In this document: positions 4,564 to 6,184 of the stretch, one piece after another
How the letters are laid out: every line of letters begins with the position of its first letter
Numbering within the stretch: position 1 is the first letter of the stretch
DNA from: Candidatus Sordicultor fermentans
Lineage (GTDB): Bacteria; Atribacterota; Atribacteria; Atribacterales; Caldatribacteriaceae
NCBI GenBank assembly: GCA_002385475.1
Contig: DGDO01000137.1
Coordinates: forward strand, 1-6,184
Reading direction: 5' to 3'
DNA length: 6,184 nucleotides
Translations under genes and position numbers: made by a program
Notes under the pieces: generated by a model
The model's input: only the letters and a program-made list of their open reading frames with translations
What the model was told of the DNA's origin: nothing
Databases searched by the model: none

Positions 4564-5883
4564 ATGGAAGAGAGCAAGATAATATTAAGCGAAAGAGAGA
4601 TACCTACTACCTGGTATAATATCATCCCCGATTTACCCTGTCCTCTGGAGCCTCCTCTCAATCCTGTTACTAAAGAACCAGCTAGGCCGGAAGATTTTTT
4701 ACCCATCTTCCCTCCCAGCTTGATCGAACAGGAGATGAGCGGAGAAAGGTTTATAGACATTCCGGGGGAGATTTTGGATATTTATTCTCTCTGGCGTCCC
4801 ACTCCTCTTATTAGAGCCCGGCGCCTGGAAGAAGCCCTTGGAACCCCTGCCCGTATTTACTATAAGTATGAAGGAGTGAGCCCGGCGGGGAGCCACAAAC
4901 CCAATACCGCTGTGCCTCAGGTTTATTATAATAAAAAGGACGGCACAAAGAGATTAACCACTGAAACCGGTGCTGGCCAGTGGGGGTCGGCTCTGGCGAT
5001 GGCCTGCCAGTTTTTTGGCCTGGAATGTACCATTTATATGGTGCGAGTGAGCTATGAACAAAAGCCCTACCGGCGAGTTTTAATGCAGACCTGGGGAGGA
5101 GAGGTTTACTCCAGCCCCAGCTCCCAGACTAACATAGGAAGAGAAGTGTTAGCTAAAGATCCCGACTCCCTGGGAAGCCTGGGGATAGCTATCAGCGAAG
5201 CTATTGAAGATGCCACCTCCACTCCTAATTCTAAATATAGTCTGGGTAGTGTGCTCAATCATGTTCTCTTGCACCAGACCATTGTGGGAGAAGAAGCTAA
5301 GCTGCAGCTGGAAAAAGCAGGAGAAAAATACCCCGATATTATAATTGGCTGTGTGGGAGGAGGAAGCAATTTTGGAGGCATCCTTTTCCCTTTCATGCGG
5401 GATAAATTAAAAGGAGAAAAGGACTTTCGAGCTATTGCAGCAGAGCCGGTAGCCTGTTCCTCTTTTTTACGGGGGAAATATGAATATGATTATGCAGATG
5501 TGGCTCGCACCACTCCTCTTTTGAAAATGTACACCTTAGGACATGACTTTATTCCTCCTGGAATCCATGCCGGGGGCTTAAGGTATCATGGCATGTCGCC
5601 CATTTTGAGCCTGCTTTATAACCTGGGCTTTTTAGAAGCCCAATCTTACCAGCAAAAGGCGATTTTTGAGGCTGCTATGCTTTTTGCCCGTACTGAAGGG
5701 ATAGTGGTGGCTCCCGAAAGCGCTCATGCTATAAAGGCAGCAATAGAAGAAGCCCAAAAGTGTACTCAAGAAGGAGAAGAGAAAGTTATTCTCTTTAACC
5801 TGAGTGGCCATGGCTTTTTAGACTTAGGAGCTTACGACCTCTACATCAACGAGGGTCTTCCTGATATAAACCACGAATCGTAG
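4564..5883 (+). CDS. trpB2: tryptophan synthase beta chain, TrpB2 type
   Basis: A PLP enzyme that condenses indole with L-serine to L-tryptophan. It belongs to the longer TrpB2 branch: 439 residues, an N-terminal extension with WYNIIPDLP and PLNPVTKEPARPEDF, and Trp instead of His in ETGAGQWG (134-141). The PLP lysine is Lys112 in GSHKPNTA, the catalytic Glu is Glu134, the phosphate cup is GCVGGGSNF (262-270) and the pyridine-side serine lies in NLSGHG (412-417). The start is ATG at 4564, 9 bases after AAGGAG. The in-frame GTG at 4537 lies inside a hairpin and has no site of its own. The gene is 59 bases behind trpZ with no terminator between, so it shares the Trp T-box. No trpA is present here. 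TrpB2 proteins outside trp operons are thought to act alone, for example in indole salvage. That role is inferred here. Confidence 0.94.
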   Translation: MEESKIILSEREIPTTWYNIIPDLPCPLEPPLNPVTKEPARPEDFLPIFPPSLIEQEMSGERFIDIPGEILDIYSLWRPTPLIRARRLEEALGTPARIYYKYEGVSPAGSHKPNTAVPQVYYNKKDGTKRLTTETGAGQWGSALAMACQFFGLECTIYMVRVSYEQKPYRRVLMQTWGGEVYSSPSSQTNIGREVLAKDPDSLGSLGIAISEAIEDATSTPNSKYSLGSVLNHVLLHQTIVGEEAKLQLEKAGEKYPDIIIGCVGGGSNFGGILFPFMRDKLKGEKDFRAIAAEPVACSSFLRGKYEYDYADVARTTPLLKMYTLGHDFIPPGIHAGGLRYHGMSPILSLLYNLGFLEAQSYQQKAIFEAAMLFARTEGIVVAPESAHAIKAAIEEAQKCTQEGEEKVILFNLSGHGFLDLGAYDLYINEGLPDINHES

Positions 5884-5977
5884 AAGTTGAGCTCTATTTA
5901 AGTATGGTAGCTTATTTATTCCCCTCCGGTTGGGAGTTTCTTTTATCTGGAGGGCTGATGTTAAGGAAATTACAAAT

Positions 5978-6021
5978 GGGGGATGCTTTCTCTGTAGCCG
6001 AGCTATAAGGGAGCATCCTCT
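5978..6021 (+). other. long hairpin downstream of trpB2
   Basis: GGATGCTTTCT (5981-5991) pairs with AGGGAGCATCC (6008-6018), including two G-U pairs. The stem extends outward by three pairs with wobbles and inward by TAGC/GCTA (5995-5998 with 6002-6005) around a 3-base loop. No U-tract follows, so it is not a standard terminator. It may protect the mRNA 3' end or belong to a small RNA. Confidence 0.55.
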
Positions 6022-6028
6022 ATAACCT
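6004..6028 (+). repeat. degenerate direct repeat, copy A
   Basis: The pattern TATAAGGGA-N5-CTCTATA-N-CCT recurs without gaps 59 bases later (6063-6087). This copy forms the 3' half of the long hairpin and runs on into pyrimidine-rich sequence. Confidence 0.5.
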
Positions 6029-6062
6029 CTTTCTTGTTTATCCTCTTGCATGCTCTATCGGG

Positions 6063-6087
6063 TATAAGGGAAGGTGCTCTATAGCCT
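6063..6087 (+). repeat. degenerate direct repeat, copy B
   Basis: Same pattern as copy A at 6004-6028. Here it makes up most of the operon terminator hairpin and is followed by a true T-tract. Confidence 0.5.
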
Positions 6088-6100
6088 TCCTTCTTTTTTT
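6067..6100 (+). terminator. likely terminator of the trp operon
   Basis: AGGGAAGG (6067-6074) pairs with CCTTCCTT (6085-6092), one G-U pair, and is followed by C and seven T (6094-6100). It is the best intrinsic terminator after trpB2, 184 bases past its stop codon. Confidence 0.75.
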
Positions 6101-6106
6101 CGCCAC

Positions 6107-6120
6107 CCTGAATGGCTCTA
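6107..6120 (+). repeat. 14-base direct repeat, copy 1
   Basis: CCTGAATGGCTCTA recurs at 6140-6153 with one change (C to T). Two copies only are seen before the window ends. Confidence 0.45.
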
Positions 6121-6139
6121 TTGCCCCTTGTCTCTCATT

Positions 6140-6153
6140 CCTGAATGGTTCTA
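6140..6153 (+). repeat. 14-base direct repeat, copy 2
   Basis: CCTGAATGGTTCTA matches 6107-6120 at 13 of 14 positions. It lies in the loop of a possible hairpin in which CCCCTTG (6124-6130) pairs with CGAGGGG (6154-6160). Confidence 0.45.
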
Positions 6154-6184
6154 CGAGGGGTCTAAATTATTTAAGAGCAAAAAA

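Larger units (their letters stand above)
5884..6184. other. gene-free 3' region with structured repeats
   Basis: No reading frame on either strand looks coding over these 301 bases. They hold a CCCTCC/GGAGGG pairing (5922-5927 with 5949-5954), a long hairpin (5978-6021), a degenerate direct repeat, the likely operon terminator and a second short repeat pair. The heptamer GCTCTAT recurs at 5891, 6052, 6076 and 6115. Confidence 0.7.

Noticed and set aside
5922..5954. CCCTCC/GGAGGG hairpin as the operon terminator
   Set aside because: The stem is only 6 bp with a 21-base loop and is not followed by a T-tract; 6067-6100 fits far better.
5824..6051. 75-residue frame on the - strand after trpB2
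   Set aside because: It overlaps the end of trpB2 and runs through the long hairpin; composition looks non-coding and nothing in it is recognisable.
6107..6160. CRISPR array
   Set aside because: Only two short 14-base copies with a mismatch, no regular repeat-spacer series and no cas genes in the window.

Overview
This is a bacterial chromosomal window with two RNA-switch-controlled transcription units and one small gene between them. On the + strand comes an FMN riboswitch with its terminator and a riboflavin ECF-transporter S component (ribU). A DNA-alkylation-repair methyltransferase (ogt family) lies on the - strand, tail to tail with ribU. The rest is a + strand tryptophan operon: a T-box leader, trpX (binding protein), trpY (permease), trpZ (ATPase) and a TrpB2-type tryptophan synthase beta chain. 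The T-box, the FMN riboswitch, strong AGGAGG Shine-Dalgarno sites and frequent non-ATG starts suggest a Firmicutes/Clostridia-like organism or a neighbouring anaerobic, possibly thermophilic lineage. The sequence alone does not settle the phylum.

Layout. A sigma70-type promoter (29-57) precedes the FMN aptamer (74-210), an intrinsic terminator (227-263) and ribU (GTG start at 295, end 864). ogt (1365-823, - strand) overlaps the end of ribU by 42 bp. The promoter region at about 1366-1400 carries a palindromic TATAATTATA, which could supply a -10 box in both directions. The T-box leader (about 1441-1671) has a TGG (Trp) specifier, a TGGC bulge in the antiterminator matching a G73 tRNA, and a terminator hairpin. 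trpX (1700-2713), trpY (best start is a rare ATT at 2773, end 3690), trpZ (3683-4504) and trpB2 (4564-5883) follow on the same strand. The last 301 bases hold no convincing gene. They contain a long hairpin, a degenerate direct repeat, the likely operon terminator (6067-6100) and a second short repeat pair.

How it works together. When FMN is scarce, read-through into ribU would raise riboflavin uptake. When uncharged tRNA-Trp accumulates, the T-box would switch on a solute importer together with a stand-alone TrpB2 that makes tryptophan from indole and serine. No trpA or other trp biosynthetic gene is in the window. The operon therefore reads as a tryptophan acquisition or salvage module, taking up tryptophan itself or possibly an indole-type precursor; the substrate choice is inference. 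All families here are recognisable. The less ordinary points are the ATT start of trpY, the transporter-TrpB2 coupling under one Trp T-box, and the repeated structure downstream of trpB2.
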